Under the pieces are notes generated by a model. It worked only from the letters and a program-made list of their open reading frames with translations, was not told the DNA's origin and searched no databases. A DNA stretch of 64,000 bases from Pseudaquabacterium pictum (GTDB taxonomy: Bacteria; Pseudomonadota; Gammaproteobacteria; Burkholderiales; Burkholderiaceae_C): positions 62,001 through 126,000 of the forward strand of contig NZ_BJCL01000009.1 in the NCBI RefSeq assembly GCF_005403045.1. Direction: 5' to 3'. Positions within the stretch are counted from its first letter, which is position 1. The number at the start of each line of letters is the position of its first letter. The position numbers and the translations under genes were made by a program. This document shows positions 35,476 through 44,985 of the stretch, piece by piece.

Positions 35476-36774
35476 TCATGCCGCCGGTTGCATGCCCGGC
35501 GGGCGCGGTGCAGGCGCTGCCTGGGCGGCCACCCAGCGGTCCAGGACGACGACGATCACCATGATGTTGTAGGGCAGATCGAAGTAGGCCAGGCTGAGGA
35601 AGGCACCGCCAGCTGCATAGCCGACCAGCGCCACCTGGCACATGCCTGCCAGCTGCACCACCCACTTCAGATCGTCACGCCCGGCAGCGCGCTTCCTGAG
35701 CCGCGTGGCGAGCCGCCAGGTCACGAGAAAGATCAGCAGGAACAGCGCCAGACCAACCCAGCCGTGCTCGCCGAGCACCTGGAAGTAGATGCTGTGCGCG
35801 GCCCGGGCCTGCAGGACCTTGGCATCGAGAAGGCCCTCGAACTCCTGTCCTTCACCGTAGCGGTCGGTCACCGATTGCACATACATCGCATAGCCAGCAC
35901 CCAAGGGCCGGTCATTGGCCACGTTGATGGCGGTCTGCCACGCATAGATTCTGCTGACGGCCGAGGTGTCATCGCCGTACGTCTTGATGGTGGCCATGCG
36001 CTCGGTGAACGAGGCCGGCATGAAGGAAATGGCGACGCCCGCGACGACGGCGATGGCGAGCGCCGAATGCAGCTTCTTCGGGCCGCGCCACCACAGCAGC
36101 ACGCCCATGCAGGCCAGACCGAGCAGTGCGCCACGGGAGTGGGTGCCCAGCACCGAGACACCGGTCAACAGCATCGCACCAAGCAAGGCCCAGCGCTGCC
36201 ATGCCCGCTTGGCCTGCAGAAAGAAGTAATAGATGAGTGGAATGACCATGATCATTGCCAGTCCGACTTCATTGTTGCCCTCGATGAAGCCGCCGGCCCC
36301 CCAGACCCTCGAACCGCCGCCACTGACCAGCGTGAACAGACCGCCCTTGATTCCAAAAAACCCGATCGACGCTGCATTGACCGCCACATACGCCGAAATC
36401 TCTTCCTTGGTGCGGATGACCGCCATCGCCGCCAGGGTGAAGATCTGGATCTTGATGATCTTCCAGAACTGATCGAACGATTCGCCTGGAAACATGGCAA
36501 AGGCCGTTGTCAGGCCCATCCACAGCACAAAGAGGATCAACAAGATCGTGGGGCTGCGCCAGGGCAACGCGTAGTTGCCGCGGGCCACGAAGAGGCTGAG
36601 AACGAAGACGCCTGCGATGATCTGGGCATAGGGCAGGTTGTAGGCGAACCCGAACGTCATCCGGTGCGGCGTCATCAGGCTGACCCAGGTCCACAGCACC
36701 ACACCCAGCCAGGGTCGTTTCAGGGCGAAGACCAGCCCGACCAGAATGAATGCGGTCAGCGCAATGTCACGCAT
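35476..36774 (-). CDS. O-antigen ligase/polymerase-like protein, exosortase A system-associated
   Basis: A 432-residue integral membrane protein of the TIGR03097 type (putative O-glycosylation ligase), with about ten to twelve hydrophobic spans and the Wzy_C-like centre GTHSRGALLGLACMGVLLWW. The N-terminus PWLGVVLWTWVSLMTPHRMTFGFAYNLPYAQ is characteristic of the XrtA-linked group. A large periplasmic loop lies near residues 265-325 (SRIYAWQTAINVANDRPLGAGYAMYVQ). It may polymerise repeat units or transfer glycan onto secreted proteins. It is convergent with the deacetylase gene, and its leader contains a TCGACGCGTCGA palindrome. Confidence 0.9.
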   Translation of the reverse strand: MRDIALTAFILVGLVFALKRPWLGVVLWTWVSLMTPHRMTFGFAYNLPYAQIIAGVFVLSLFVARGNYALPWRSPTILLILFVLWMGLTTAFAMFPGESFDQFWKIIKIQIFTLAAMAVIRTKEEISAYVAVNAASIGFFGIKGGLFTLVSGGGSRVWGAGGFIEGNNEVGLAMIMVIPLIYYFFLQAKRAWQRWALLGAMLLTGVSVLGTHSRGALLGLACMGVLLWWRGPKKLHSALAIAVVAGVAISFMPASFTERMATIKTYGDDTSAVSRIYAWQTAINVANDRPLGAGYAMYVQSVTDRYGEGQEFEGLLDAKVLQARAAHSIYFQVLGEHGWVGLALFLLIFLVTWRLATRLRKRAAGRDDLKWVVQLAGMCQVALVGYAAGGAFLSLAYFDLPYNIMVIVVVLDRWVAAQAAPAPRPPGMQPAA

Positions 36775-36823
36775 GACAGCTCCTGAGCCTGAAGGACAAC
36801 ATGTAGTGGCGGCCTGGGACAGG

Positions 36824-36835
36824 TCGACGCGTCGA
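36824..36835. repeat. 12-bp perfect palindrome upstream of the O-ligase-like gene
   Basis: TCGACGCGTCGA lies 50 bases upstream of the minus-strand start at 36774. It is a possible operator, but GC-rich palindromes of this length occur by chance, so confidence is low. Confidence 0.25.
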
Positions 36836-36908
36836 TCCAGTCATGACACTGCCGCCGGTCTGCGGTGCAGGGTCCGGGCCCAACCCAATGGCCAGCAGAA
36901 GCCACCCA

Positions 36909-38909
36909 TCACGCGGACAGTCGCATCGGGCCAATGTATTGGGTCCCATAGGCCAGTCCGGTGAAGAACATGACACGTTCGACGCTGTCCTGGGTGACGC
37001 CGCCGTGGAACCAGTTCAGCCAGAGGCCACGCACGCCGAGCTCGCGCAATGGCGGCATCTCGCTCGGCTTCGGTGGCAGGTCACCCTTGAGCGGCTTGCT
37101 GCGAAACACCATGCCGACGCGCTCGAAGACCAGCCGGCCATCGACCCAGGCACGCAACTCGCCATCTGGCAGGTAGCCAGGGGCCGCATCCATGGCCGTG
37201 TTCAGCTTCAACTCGGTTTCGACGCAATACCACTGGCCGGCATAAAGGATGCCGCCAAGCCCGCCCAGTTGGCCGAACATGGCCTTCGCACCGGTGTCGC
37301 CGGAGTAGTCGTGGCCACGTGGCTGGACGGGTCCGAAGTCATAAAGATGGAACCCCGGGCGGATGCCGCCTTCGTTCGGCCCGTTGGCCATCAGATCCGA
37401 ATCCGACCAGGCCAGCCGCAACTGCCAGCCATTGCCGCCGCCGGACGAACCGGATCCTCCGCCGTAGGTCGTGGTGTGGTTCGGCGTGATGCCCCACTTT
37501 CCTGCCCAATCCACGCGCTTCGGGTTGCCATTGCCAGGGTCGTTGTAGACGTGGTACCGCTGGGACGGCGTCCGCAGGTAAGGCTTGCCGCCCGGCAAAC
37601 CCAGCCGAACATAGTGGCGCACGAAGATCCGGTCCACGCGTCCGAACAATGGCTCGGGCATGAAGATCGATGCGTTGGCGCCCAGACTGCCGCTGTAACC
37701 GACGACCTGGCCGTCGCAACGCGCGCCAGGCGCCAGCTTCATCACCATCCGGATGGCGCCCAGGCCGCTGGCCAGCGGGAGAAAGCCATCGCCGCGAAAG
37801 CTGGAGTCCACGAACTCGCCCCAGCGCGGACCCGCGGCCGTGATGAACTTGCCCAGGGCGCGGTGGGGGAGCTTGGTCGTGTCCGGCGGCCCGCCCCACA
37901 GCGCCGGGTCGAACTCGCGCGAGGCCCAGGTGTTGACGATCCCTGGCAAGACGAAGTCGTCGATGGTCGACCCATCCAGATGCCGCTGCGCGCCGATGAC
38001 ACCGGGCGCCGACTGGATGCCGTCGTCCAGCGGGCGGACCAATGCGGCCACGCCTTGCCGCACGGCGGACTGGTTCAAGGGAGGATCGATCAGGAACAGG
38101 GCAATCTCTGCGGCGCCACTGCCATGGTGCGTGCAGGTGATCTGCAGGACGGCCGATCGCACGGGCTTGGTCGGCCGTTCGAACTCCACGAATGCCGGGA
38201 GCTGGACCTCCCTGTCGGCCGATCTCGGTGCAGACGCCACGCAGGCCGCCGTGGTCACGAGGGTCAGGACGGCCCGCGTACCGTCCTCGTGACGCACGTC
38301 CAGCCTGGGCGCCTGGGCAGGATCACCCCAGCGCCCACCGAGCTTGCGGTGGCCCGGCTGCGAGACCAGCTTGAACGCACACCACCGGCCTTCGGACTGG
38401 ACGCGGCGCACCACCTCGGTGACATCCATCGCGTAGGTCACCGGTTGCGGTTGGGGGCCCCGTTGCGTCGTCACGGTCGACCAGGCGGCGCTGCCGTGCC
38501 GGACCGACTGGCGGTCGATCCAGTCGCCGCCGACCTGGTCCCAGCGCCAGCCGGTGTACAGATCGACATAGGCCTCATTCGGGCCGGCATGGCCAGGGCG
38601 ATCGGCCAGCCCGGCGATGCGCGCGGGATCCACCGCCCACCCGGAGCCCTGGAACAGGAAGTGGTGTCGAGACCGGTAGCGCGCCGGCACGAGACCCGCC
38701 GGCACGGTGGGAATCGGCAGACCTGCCGGCGTCGACGGTCTGAATGCAGGCAGGCTTTCGGGCTGCGGGCAGTGGGCCGCGGCGGCGTCACCTGGCGCGG
38801 CGCCCGTGACCAGCGACACCGCGCGCGCCACCTCACGCTCGCAGCCGGCCAACGGCAACAGGGCGCCACTGACCAGCGCCGCCCGCCGGGTGATGTCTCC
38901 AGTGCTCAT
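36909..38909 (-). CDS. Tat-type lipoprotein, putative polysaccharide lyase
   Basis: A 666-residue exported protein. The N-terminus has a twin-arginine (TRRAALVSGALLPLAGC) ending in a lipobox with Cys23, so it is probably a Tat-exported lipoprotein. The N-terminal 300 residues are beta-rich and unassigned. The C-terminal half (about 330-666) resembles jelly-roll polysaccharide lyases of the PL14/PL20 kind: GQWYCVETELKLNT, DGELRAWVDGRLVFERVG and LWLNWFHGG. It could cut the polymer made by the locus, trimming or releasing it. Lyase identity is by pattern only; a non-enzymatic glycan-binding role remains possible. Confidence 0.6.
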   Translation of the reverse strand: MSTGDITRRAALVSGALLPLAGCEREVARAVSLVTGAAPGDAAAAHCPQPESLPAFRPSTPAGLPIPTVPAGLVPARYRSRHHFLFQGSGWAVDPARIAGLADRPGHAGPNEAYVDLYTGWRWDQVGGDWIDRQSVRHGSAAWSTVTTQRGPQPQPVTYAMDVTEVVRRVQSEGRWCAFKLVSQPGHRKLGGRWGDPAQAPRLDVRHEDGTRAVLTLVTTAACVASAPRSADREVQLPAFVEFERPTKPVRSAVLQITCTHHGSGAAEIALFLIDPPLNQSAVRQGVAALVRPLDDGIQSAPGVIGAQRHLDGSTIDDFVLPGIVNTWASREFDPALWGGPPDTTKLPHRALGKFITAAGPRWGEFVDSSFRGDGFLPLASGLGAIRMVMKLAPGARCDGQVVGYSGSLGANASIFMPEPLFGRVDRIFVRHYVRLGLPGGKPYLRTPSQRYHVYNDPGNGNPKRVDWAGKWGITPNHTTTYGGGSGSSGGGNGWQLRLAWSDSDLMANGPNEGGIRPGFHLYDFGPVQPRGHDYSGDTGAKAMFGQLGGLGGILYAGQWYCVETELKLNTAMDAAPGYLPDGELRAWVDGRLVFERVGMVFRSKPLKGDLPPKPSEMPPLRELGVRGLWLNWFHGGVTQDSVERVMFFTGLAYGTQYIGPMRLSA

Positions 38910-38978
38910 GCCAATGGCTTCGGCTGCAGGATCGCCGTCATGACGCCAGTGTGCCGCCGAACATGTTCAGGCCCAGGC

Positions 38979-40664
38979 TCACGCTGCCGAGTCCATCGAG
39001 AAGCCAGGCACATGCTGCTGCAGCCACTGCTCCAGCATCATGAGGATCCAGACCATCTCGCCATAGTAGCCAGGATGGGCAGGTAGGAGCTCGTCGATCA
39101 GCTGGCGGATGAACACCGGCTGGATGATGCCGCGCGCCGACAGGCTGTGCAGCGAATCAGCCGCCAGCGCCCGGAGGCCGGCGTGCCTGGTCGCCCAGAC
39201 ACCGAACGGCAAGCCGAAACCCTGCTTCTTCTTGTGGATGATCTCGTCCGGCAGGAAGCCGCGCAGGGCTTCCTTGAAGAACCAGCGCAGCTTCAGGCCC
39301 TTCAGCTTGTAGGCCACGGGAAGCCCCAGCGAGAAGTCGAGCAGCGCCTGGTCGAGCATCGGATAACCGACGCTGACGCCGGCCAATGCCGTGCTGCCCC
39401 GCACCTTGGGCAGATCGGCTTCCGCCAGGGTGTAGCGCCAGTCGTAGGCCAGCATGCGATTCACCAGCTTGTCGGTGCCGGCCTCGGCCCAGACCCCGCG
39501 CTGCTGCGCCAGCGGCGCCTCGGTGTCGACGCGGGCCAGGAAGTCCGCGGCAAAGATGTTCTCGTGGCCCAACCGGCGCAGCAGGTTGTACATCTGCAAG
39601 CGGTCCGGCATGGGCACCCGGGCCTGCTCGACATAGCTGTTGCCCTTGCGCAGCAAGGCGATCTTGTCCGCCCCGGGCAGCCCCAGCACCGGCTCCAGCA
39701 GGCCGTTGCGCAGCACACCCGGGACACCGTCGTACCAGGAGAAGACACGCTGCTTGGCATAGCGGCTGTTGCCGCCAAACAGTTCATCGCCGCCATCGCC
39801 GGCCAGCAGCCGGGTGACGCCGTCCTCCCGGGCCACCTTGGCGCAGAAATAGGCCGGCAGCACGGACGAGTTGCCGAACGGCTGGTCGAAGTGGCGGGCC
39901 ACCTGCGGGATGCCTTGGACCAGGTCCTCGGGCGTCACGTAGTACTCGTGGTGGCGGCAGCCGAAGCGTTTGGCAGCGATGCGCGCAAAGGCCATCTCAT
40001 CGTAGCCTTCGGCCTCGAAGCCGATCGAATAGCAGTCGGCCGCTTCGCCCCGCACGCGGCCGATCATGCCGGCGACGGTGGAACTGTCGGTTCCGCCGCT
40101 CAGGAAGCAGGCTGCCTTCGTGCCGTCGAGCTGGTGGGCCACACTGTCCTGCAGCAGTTGCAGGAAGCTCGCGCGCAGGCTGTCGTAGTCGGCGCGGGCG
40201 GGCTCGGTGAACTGGGGAACCCAGTACGGCCGGACATCCAGCCGGCCCGCCTCGAAGACCGCCACATGGCCCGGAGGCAGCCGGTGGATGCCGCGGAAGA
40301 TGGTGCGCGGCGACGGGATGACGTGGAAGTACAGGTAGTCGAAGATGGCCTGGGGATCCACGGGCGTGTCGCCATCGGCCAGCGCATCGGCTCGCTCTGC
40401 ATACCGCAGTTCGCCGCCGACCACGCGGTAACACAGCGACTGCATGGCAAACCGGTCGACCGCCAGCACGGTGCGGCCGCGGCCGTCGCGCAAGCCGACG
40501 GCAAAGTCGCCCGCAACAGCGGGCAGTGCCTTCAGCGGATCGGCGGCCAGGGCCTGGCGCCAAGCTGCAGCCGCGCCTTGCTGGGCTGACAGTGATTGCA
40601 GGGCCGCATCTTGGAATCGGGGAGAGCCGAGGCAGAGGCCGATGTCCGGTACAGAGTGATTCAT
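38979..40664 (-). CDS. Asparagine synthetase-like protein without the glutaminase cysteine
   Basis: A 561-residue protein. The synthetase domain is intact: FLSGGTDSSTVAGM with the PP-loop (189-195), YSIGFEAEGYDEM, LLAGDGGDELFGGNSRY. The N-terminal half follows class II glutamine amidotransferase order (DRFAMQSLCYRV, RYAERADAL) but the protein begins MNHSVPDIG instead of MCG, so the catalytic N-terminal Cys is missing. It should not hydrolyse glutamine; it may use free ammonia, another amine, or serve a different adenylation. Start ATG at 40664 gives the amidotransferase-like first strand; the longer frame is not conserved. Divergent from the flippase gene. Confidence 0.88.
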   Translation of the reverse strand: MNHSVPDIGLCLGSPRFQDAALQSLSAQQGAAAAWRQALAADPLKALPAVAGDFAVGLRDGRGRTVLAVDRFAMQSLCYRVVGGELRYAERADALADGDTPVDPQAIFDYLYFHVIPSPRTIFRGIHRLPPGHVAVFEAGRLDVRPYWVPQFTEPARADYDSLRASFLQLLQDSVAHQLDGTKAACFLSGGTDSSTVAGMIGRVRGEAADCYSIGFEAEGYDEMAFARIAAKRFGCRHHEYYVTPEDLVQGIPQVARHFDQPFGNSSVLPAYFCAKVAREDGVTRLLAGDGGDELFGGNSRYAKQRVFSWYDGVPGVLRNGLLEPVLGLPGADKIALLRKGNSYVEQARVPMPDRLQMYNLLRRLGHENIFAADFLARVDTEAPLAQQRGVWAEAGTDKLVNRMLAYDWRYTLAEADLPKVRGSTALAGVSVGYPMLDQALLDFSLGLPVAYKLKGLKLRWFFKEALRGFLPDEIIHKKKQGFGLPFGVWATRHAGLRALAADSLHSLSARGIIQPVFIRQLIDELLPAHPGYYGEMVWILMMLEQWLQQHVPGFSMDSAA

Positions 40665-40896
40665 CGGTGGGACGCAGATCGTGCGCAGACAGCACACCAA
40701 GCAGCCATTGTCGGCCACAGCAGCGCCGGCCCTGCAGGCTTCTGAAGCCGGCGCCCGCCCCAACGCCGGGGAAGTCGTGAACCATTGGGCAAGCGTGCCG
40801 GCAGTTGCCCGCACCCGGCACACGGAGCGTTCATGGCCGAGCGCGGATACTGTTGTCCCGTATTGCGTCCGATACACAGGACCACAAGCCTCACCC

Positions 40897-42345
40897 GTGT
40901 CGATCCGCCAGTCGCTCGCCTTTTCCTTCCTGGACCGCTATGCCAGTCTGGTGCTGGCCATTGGCTCGTCCATGGCGCTTGCGCGCCTGCTGACGCCCAC
41001 CGAGATGGGGCTGTTCTCGATCACGATGGTGCTGGTGTCGTTTGCCACCATGATCCGCGATCTGGGCGCCGGACAGTACCTGGTGCAGGAGCGCGATCTG
41101 ACGAACGACCGCATCCGCGCGGTCTGGGCTGTGCAACTCGGCGCGGGTCTGTGTCTGGGCCTTCTCACCGCCCTGGCTGCCTGGCCGATCTCGCGCTTCT
41201 ATGGCGAGCCGCGCATGCAGCCGATCTTCTGGGTGCTGGCGCTGGGCTTCGTGCTGACGCCCTTCGGCAGCATCACCTACGCTTGGCTGACCCGCACCAT
41301 GCGCTACGACGCCATGGCCGTGATGCGGTTCGCCAGCAGCCTGGCCGGTGCCATCGTCTCGGTCGGTCTGGCGTGGTACGGGGCCGGACCGATCAGCATG
41401 GCATGGGGATCGCTGGCGGCCACGTGCACGGGCGCACTGGTGTCCATGCGCTTCCGGCCGCGGGAGTTTCCCTGGCTGCCCGGCACCCGCGAACTGCCGC
41501 GTGTGCTGTCGTTCGGCACCAAGCTCACCTCCACCAGTCTGGTGGAAACCGCCACGGCAGGCGCGCCGGAGCTGCTGCTGGGCAAGATCCAGTCGATCAC
41601 TTCGGCCGGCCTGTTTGCGCGCGCCAACACATTGATCGCGATGTTCTCGCGCATGGTCTCGGACGCCGTCAACATCGTGGCGCTGAGCATGTTCGCCAAG
41701 GCATACAGGGAAGGCGGGGATCTGGCGCGCGCCTACCTGACCGCCAACGCGTACATGCTGGCCGTGGGCTGGTCGTTCTCCGCGTTCGTGGGTTGCATGG
41801 CCTACCCGTTGATGCGCGTGCTCTATGGCGACCAGTGGGATGCCGCGGTCGACCTGACCCGGGTTCTGGCGCTCTGGCTCGCAGCCACCGCCCCTGCGGC
41901 ACTGTGCTACCAGGTCCTGCTGGCCTCCGGAGCCGCGAACGTGCTGCTGCGATCGGTGGTCATCTCCGGCGTCCTCACAGTCGTGGGTGCGGCCATCGGC
42001 GCGTGGTACGGCATCCTGGCCACGGGAAGCCTGATGGTTGTCGCGGCCGCGATGGGCACGGTGGTGTGGCTGACCAGCACACGCGGCGTGATCCACTTCC
42101 GTTGGGCTGACTATCTGGACGGCCTGTGGCGCAGCGCCGGCGTGGCCGGCTGCGCGAGCCTGGCGCCGGTCTTGCTGGTCCTGGTCGCCGGACCGCGGCC
42201 CGCCTCCGGGTTGCTGTGGATCCTGATGGCCGCGGCCACAGGCAGCGGGCTCGGCTTCGTGCTGGGCGTTCGCCTGTTCTCGCACCCGATCAGCGCGGAA
42301 GTCGACCGGGCCGTGGCGGCCCTGCGCGCCCGCCTGCCCGCTTAG
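40897..42345 (+). CDS. Oligosaccharide flippase (Wzx/MOP family)
   Basis: A 482-residue membrane protein with about 12-14 hydrophobic segments. The N-terminus SIRQSLAFSFLDRYASLVLA and ALARLLTPTEMGLFSI is the hallmark of polysaccharide-biosynthesis (MOP) exporters that flip undecaprenyl-linked repeats. A GTG at 40897 is selected: it starts exactly at the first conserved amphipathic helix, whereas the in-frame upstream residues (from 40681) are low-complexity and overlap the divergent gene's leader. Convergent with the methyltransferase gene, 28 bases apart. It supports a Wzx/Wzy-type route with the O-ligase-like protein. Confidence 0.92.
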   Translation: MSIRQSLAFSFLDRYASLVLAIGSSMALARLLTPTEMGLFSITMVLVSFATMIRDLGAGQYLVQERDLTNDRIRAVWAVQLGAGLCLGLLTALAAWPISRFYGEPRMQPIFWVLALGFVLTPFGSITYAWLTRTMRYDAMAVMRFASSLAGAIVSVGLAWYGAGPISMAWGSLAATCTGALVSMRFRPREFPWLPGTRELPRVLSFGTKLTSTSLVETATAGAPELLLGKIQSITSAGLFARANTLIAMFSRMVSDAVNIVALSMFAKAYREGGDLARAYLTANAYMLAVGWSFSAFVGCMAYPLMRVLYGDQWDAAVDLTRVLALWLAATAPAALCYQVLLASGAANVLLRSVVISGVLTVVGAAIGAWYGILATGSLMVVAAAMGTVVWLTSTRGVIHFRWADYLDGLWRSAGVAGCASLAPVLLVLVAGPRPASGLLWILMAAATGSGLGFVLGVRLFSHPISAEVDRAVAALRARLPA

Positions 42346-42373
42346 AGCGCAGACTGCTGCCGCTGCGTGGCGA

Positions 42374-43030
42374 TCACGCCGCCTTGACGATCTCCGCGAA
42401 CAGGATGGGCATGGCGTGGTTGTCGTCCTTGATGGTGCGCAGTTGCCGCACCTCGAAGACAGAGGCCAGCAGCCGGCGCAGGGAACCCGCGTTGAACTTC
42501 ACCGTGTGCTCGGGCTCATCGATCGGACCAAGGCAGTCATCCGGCACAAAGATCAGGGCCGATCCGCCCGGCTTGAGCACGCGGTGGATCTCACGCAGAA
42601 ACAGACCGCGCCGGACCAGATGCTCCAGCACCTGGGACGCGATGACCACATCGAAGGTCTGGTCCGGCAGATCGATGGCCGGCAGGACACCGCGGCGCAT
42701 CCGGATGCCTTCCTGCTCCAGGCGGTTGACGGCATAGCTGGAAATCTCCAAGCCATGCAGGTTGGTGAAGCCGCGCGCCTGCAGCCCCCGCAGGATGCCG
42801 CCATTGCCACAGCCCACATCCAGCACCGCCGCCTGCGGGGCCACCATGCCGGCGATCAAATCGGTCTTGCTCGGCCACTCCCGCACGCCGGCATCCCAGG
42901 TTTCAGCCAGCCGCCGGTCCCAGTGTTCCGGGCTGTTGCCACCGCCCCGGCCGATGTTGACCGCGACGTGGTAGGCCAGCGGGAACTGGTTCGACAGGAA
43001 GTTCTTCACGCGCCAGGGCAAGAGTTGCAT
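42374..43030 (-). CDS. Class I SAM-dependent methyltransferase
   Basis: A 218-residue methyltransferase. The SAM-binding motif I is VLDVGCGNGGILRGL, followed by LHGLEISSYAVNRL (acidic residue for the ribose), FDVVIASQVLEHL and LKPGGSALIFVPDDC. The ATG at 43030 is preceded by GGAAAGGGA with seven bases of spacing, so I prefer it over the ATG 36 bases upstream. It may O-methylate a sugar of the polymer or its lipid carrier. It is on the same strand as the phosphodiesterase-like gene upstream but separated by 210 bases. Confidence 0.92.
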   Translation of the reverse strand: MQLLPWRVKNFLSNQFPLAYHVAVNIGRGGGNSPEHWDRRLAETWDAGVREWPSKTDLIAGMVAPQAAVLDVGCGNGGILRGLQARGFTNLHGLEISSYAVNRLEQEGIRMRRGVLPAIDLPDQTFDVVIASQVLEHLVRRGLFLREIHRVLKPGGSALIFVPDDCLGPIDEPEHTVKFNAGSLRRLLASVFEVRQLRTIKDDNHAMPILFAEIVKAA

Positions 43031-43240
43031 TGACAAATCCCTTTCCAATTCATTGTGCGCCGGCACATCTGCACGCCTGAATGTCCACCTGCGTTCATGG
43101 GCAGCGGCAGTTCAAGGCCACTCAACGTGCGCCATGCCAGTCAGTGCGACGCCGAGGTCAAGCAAATGGTGCCCGAAGAACCAGATCGCAAACAAATCGA
43201 TCCGGGGTACCCAACCACCCGCGCTCTCCTGTCGGTGCGA

Positions 43241-44632
43241 TCAGTTCAGCTGCAACTGGCGCCCCCGCATGACCTCGGAAGTCAATCCGAAATGCCCCAG
43301 GATGGTTGGCGCCACATCCAGTATCGACACCTTGTCGGACAGCCGGCGATGTTCACCCGTCTGCACCCAGAAACAACCGTCGGGGTGGTGTCCACCACTC
43401 TTGGTGGCATCGAGCTCGTAGAAGTGGTCAAAGAAGCGCTGAGGAACCAGTTCGGAATTCATCCGCAGCGTGAACATCTGATCAGGCGGCAGGGCGGCAT
43501 ACACCTGCGAACCGAAGATCAGATTTTGCGGGGTGTGACCGTCGCTGGAGTCAAAGAGTTGCCTGCCGTTGACATGCGGCTCATCGATGCGCTTCATGGC
43601 CTCTGCCTTTTGCTGCGCATCGGCGAAGGTCAGGATGTACTGGTGCGCCATCACCGGCTGGATCGCCTGGTAGGTCACCCCCATGCTTCGGAGCAACGAC
43701 GCCACGTCGTGCGGGCGGTAGTAGTGCCGACCGCCCCGGCCTTCATAGGCGGTGTAGGCCTGTTGACTCAGCGCCGTGGCGAACATCAAGCGCGCGCCCC
43801 GCTTGCCGGCGATCTCGAACATCCGCTCCAGCAGCAGATCCATGGCCTGGTAGCCGTACTTGACCGCGTCACCATAGGCAGCGCTGTCGGTGTCCGAGAC
43901 TGGCTCGGAAAACTTGGCGGGCTCCAAGTATCGCCAGTAAGCGTGCTGCAGATGGGCCGTGCTGTTGCTGAAGAACGTCGCGAACTGCGGTCGCTCCCTC
44001 TCGTAGTAGTGCGCAAACACATCCAGCAGGATGCGATCAAGAATATGAACACGCTTCCAGCTGACCGGCACCTTGGAGGTCTTCTCGGAGACAACCTGAC
44101 TGACGGCAGCAGCGACCGTCGAAGCACGCAAGCCGTGGCCCAACAGGAATTTCGTCAATCCTGCCAGCTCGGCCACACCCCATCTGGCGTTGCTCTGCTC
44201 CTGGATCGCCTTCTTCAGGAACACGCCAAACGGCGCAAGATCGCCTGGCGAAACCGCTTGTTGGTCGTTCCACGGATCAGGCAGAAAGACGCTTCCTGGC
44301 TGATCAAATCCTCGGCAATTCATGCTGGAGAAGTTCATCACCCGCATGCCATGGTTGAGGAGGATGTCCCAGACGCTGGCGTCAGTCAGCTTGGCGCCTT
44401 CCGACAGGCGGAAGACACCGTGCTCCTTGAAGGGCAAGCCGGTGTGCAAGGAATACCACTGAATCCAGGGCTCGAGATTGGGTGCGCCCAACTCGTCAGC
44501 CTCGGTCACGCAGATGGTTGAGGAGTCACGAAGCCGCTTGAAATTGGGCAAGTCTCCAGCGTCGATCCACCTGTCGAGCAGCTGCGGACTGAGTTCATTG
44601 AATTCCAGAAGGATGACGGGAGGCGCGGTCAT
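43241..44632 (-). CDS. Alkaline phosphatase superfamily protein (type I phosphodiesterase-like)
   Basis: A 463-residue protein with the layout of alkaline-phosphatase-superfamily enzymes: an N-terminal metal-site strand VILLEFNELSPQLLDRWI, a nucleophile-region SLHTGLPFKEHGVF, FFSNSTAHLQHAYW in the middle and DATKSGGHHPDGCFWV plus VSILDVAPTILGHFG at the C-terminus. No signal peptide or membrane span is seen. Proteins with this LEFNEL start occur in polysaccharide loci; their substrate is unknown, but transfer or removal of a phosphate-linked group on the glycan is plausible. The gene looks less GC-rich than its neighbours, which may indicate transfer. Confidence 0.75.
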   Translation of the reverse strand: MTAPPVILLEFNELSPQLLDRWIDAGDLPNFKRLRDSSTICVTEADELGAPNLEPWIQWYSLHTGLPFKEHGVFRLSEGAKLTDASVWDILLNHGMRVMNFSSMNCRGFDQPGSVFLPDPWNDQQAVSPGDLAPFGVFLKKAIQEQSNARWGVAELAGLTKFLLGHGLRASTVAAAVSQVVSEKTSKVPVSWKRVHILDRILLDVFAHYYERERPQFATFFSNSTAHLQHAYWRYLEPAKFSEPVSDTDSAAYGDAVKYGYQAMDLLLERMFEIAGKRGARLMFATALSQQAYTAYEGRGGRHYYRPHDVASLLRSMGVTYQAIQPVMAHQYILTFADAQQKAEAMKRIDEPHVNGRQLFDSSDGHTPQNLIFGSQVYAALPPDQMFTLRMNSELVPQRFFDHFYELDATKSGGHHPDGCFWVQTGEHRRLSDKVSILDVAPTILGHFGLTSEVMRGRQLQLN

Positions 44633-44858
44633 GGAAGGACTCGTTTCAGCAAATGGCGCACACAGGGCTTGCTCTGCACGGGCACCTGGTCAGAGGTCTC
44701 GTCCGCTTGCCCCGAATTCGGCCCGATTGTGGAGCAGCGGTCGGTGCGAGCCACGGATCGATTCCGCGTCCACCCCGCGAATGGACGCCCGCTGACCAAA
44801 CACATTTCACACAAGAAGCTGACCATCGGCACAACGCGGCGGCGGTGCCATCCGCGGC

Positions 44859-44877
44859 CGATCGGTTCGACCGATCG
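44859..44877. repeat. 19-bp perfect inverted repeat (operator candidate)
   Basis: CGATCGGT - TCG - ACCGATCG has two perfectly complementary 8-base arms around a 3-base centre. No T-run follows on either strand, so it is not a terminator. Its place in a divergent spacer suggests a binding site for a dimeric regulator. Confidence 0.5.
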
Positions 44878-44954
44878 TCGCGCGCAGCCAAGCCGAGGCC
44901 TGCGCTGCCCGGGATCCGCCCGGCAGACCGTGTTCCTCACAGCGCAACACGTCA

Positions 44955-44985
44955 GCGGTTGTCGGCAAAGCTTACAAACAACCGC
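44955..44985. repeat. Inverted repeat GCGGTTGT / ACAACCGC with 15-base spacer
   Basis: The arms at 44955-44962 and 44978-44985 are perfect complements. The site lies about 108 bases upstream of the lipoprotein start, in an A/T-richer patch. It could be an operator or a leader hairpin; chance occurrence cannot be excluded. Confidence 0.35.

Noticed and set aside
44654-44673. TGGCGC followed by TTGC, a possible sigma-54 site near the phosphodiesterase-like gene
   Set aside because: TTGC is four bases too far downstream, and the orientation does not serve the nearer gene.
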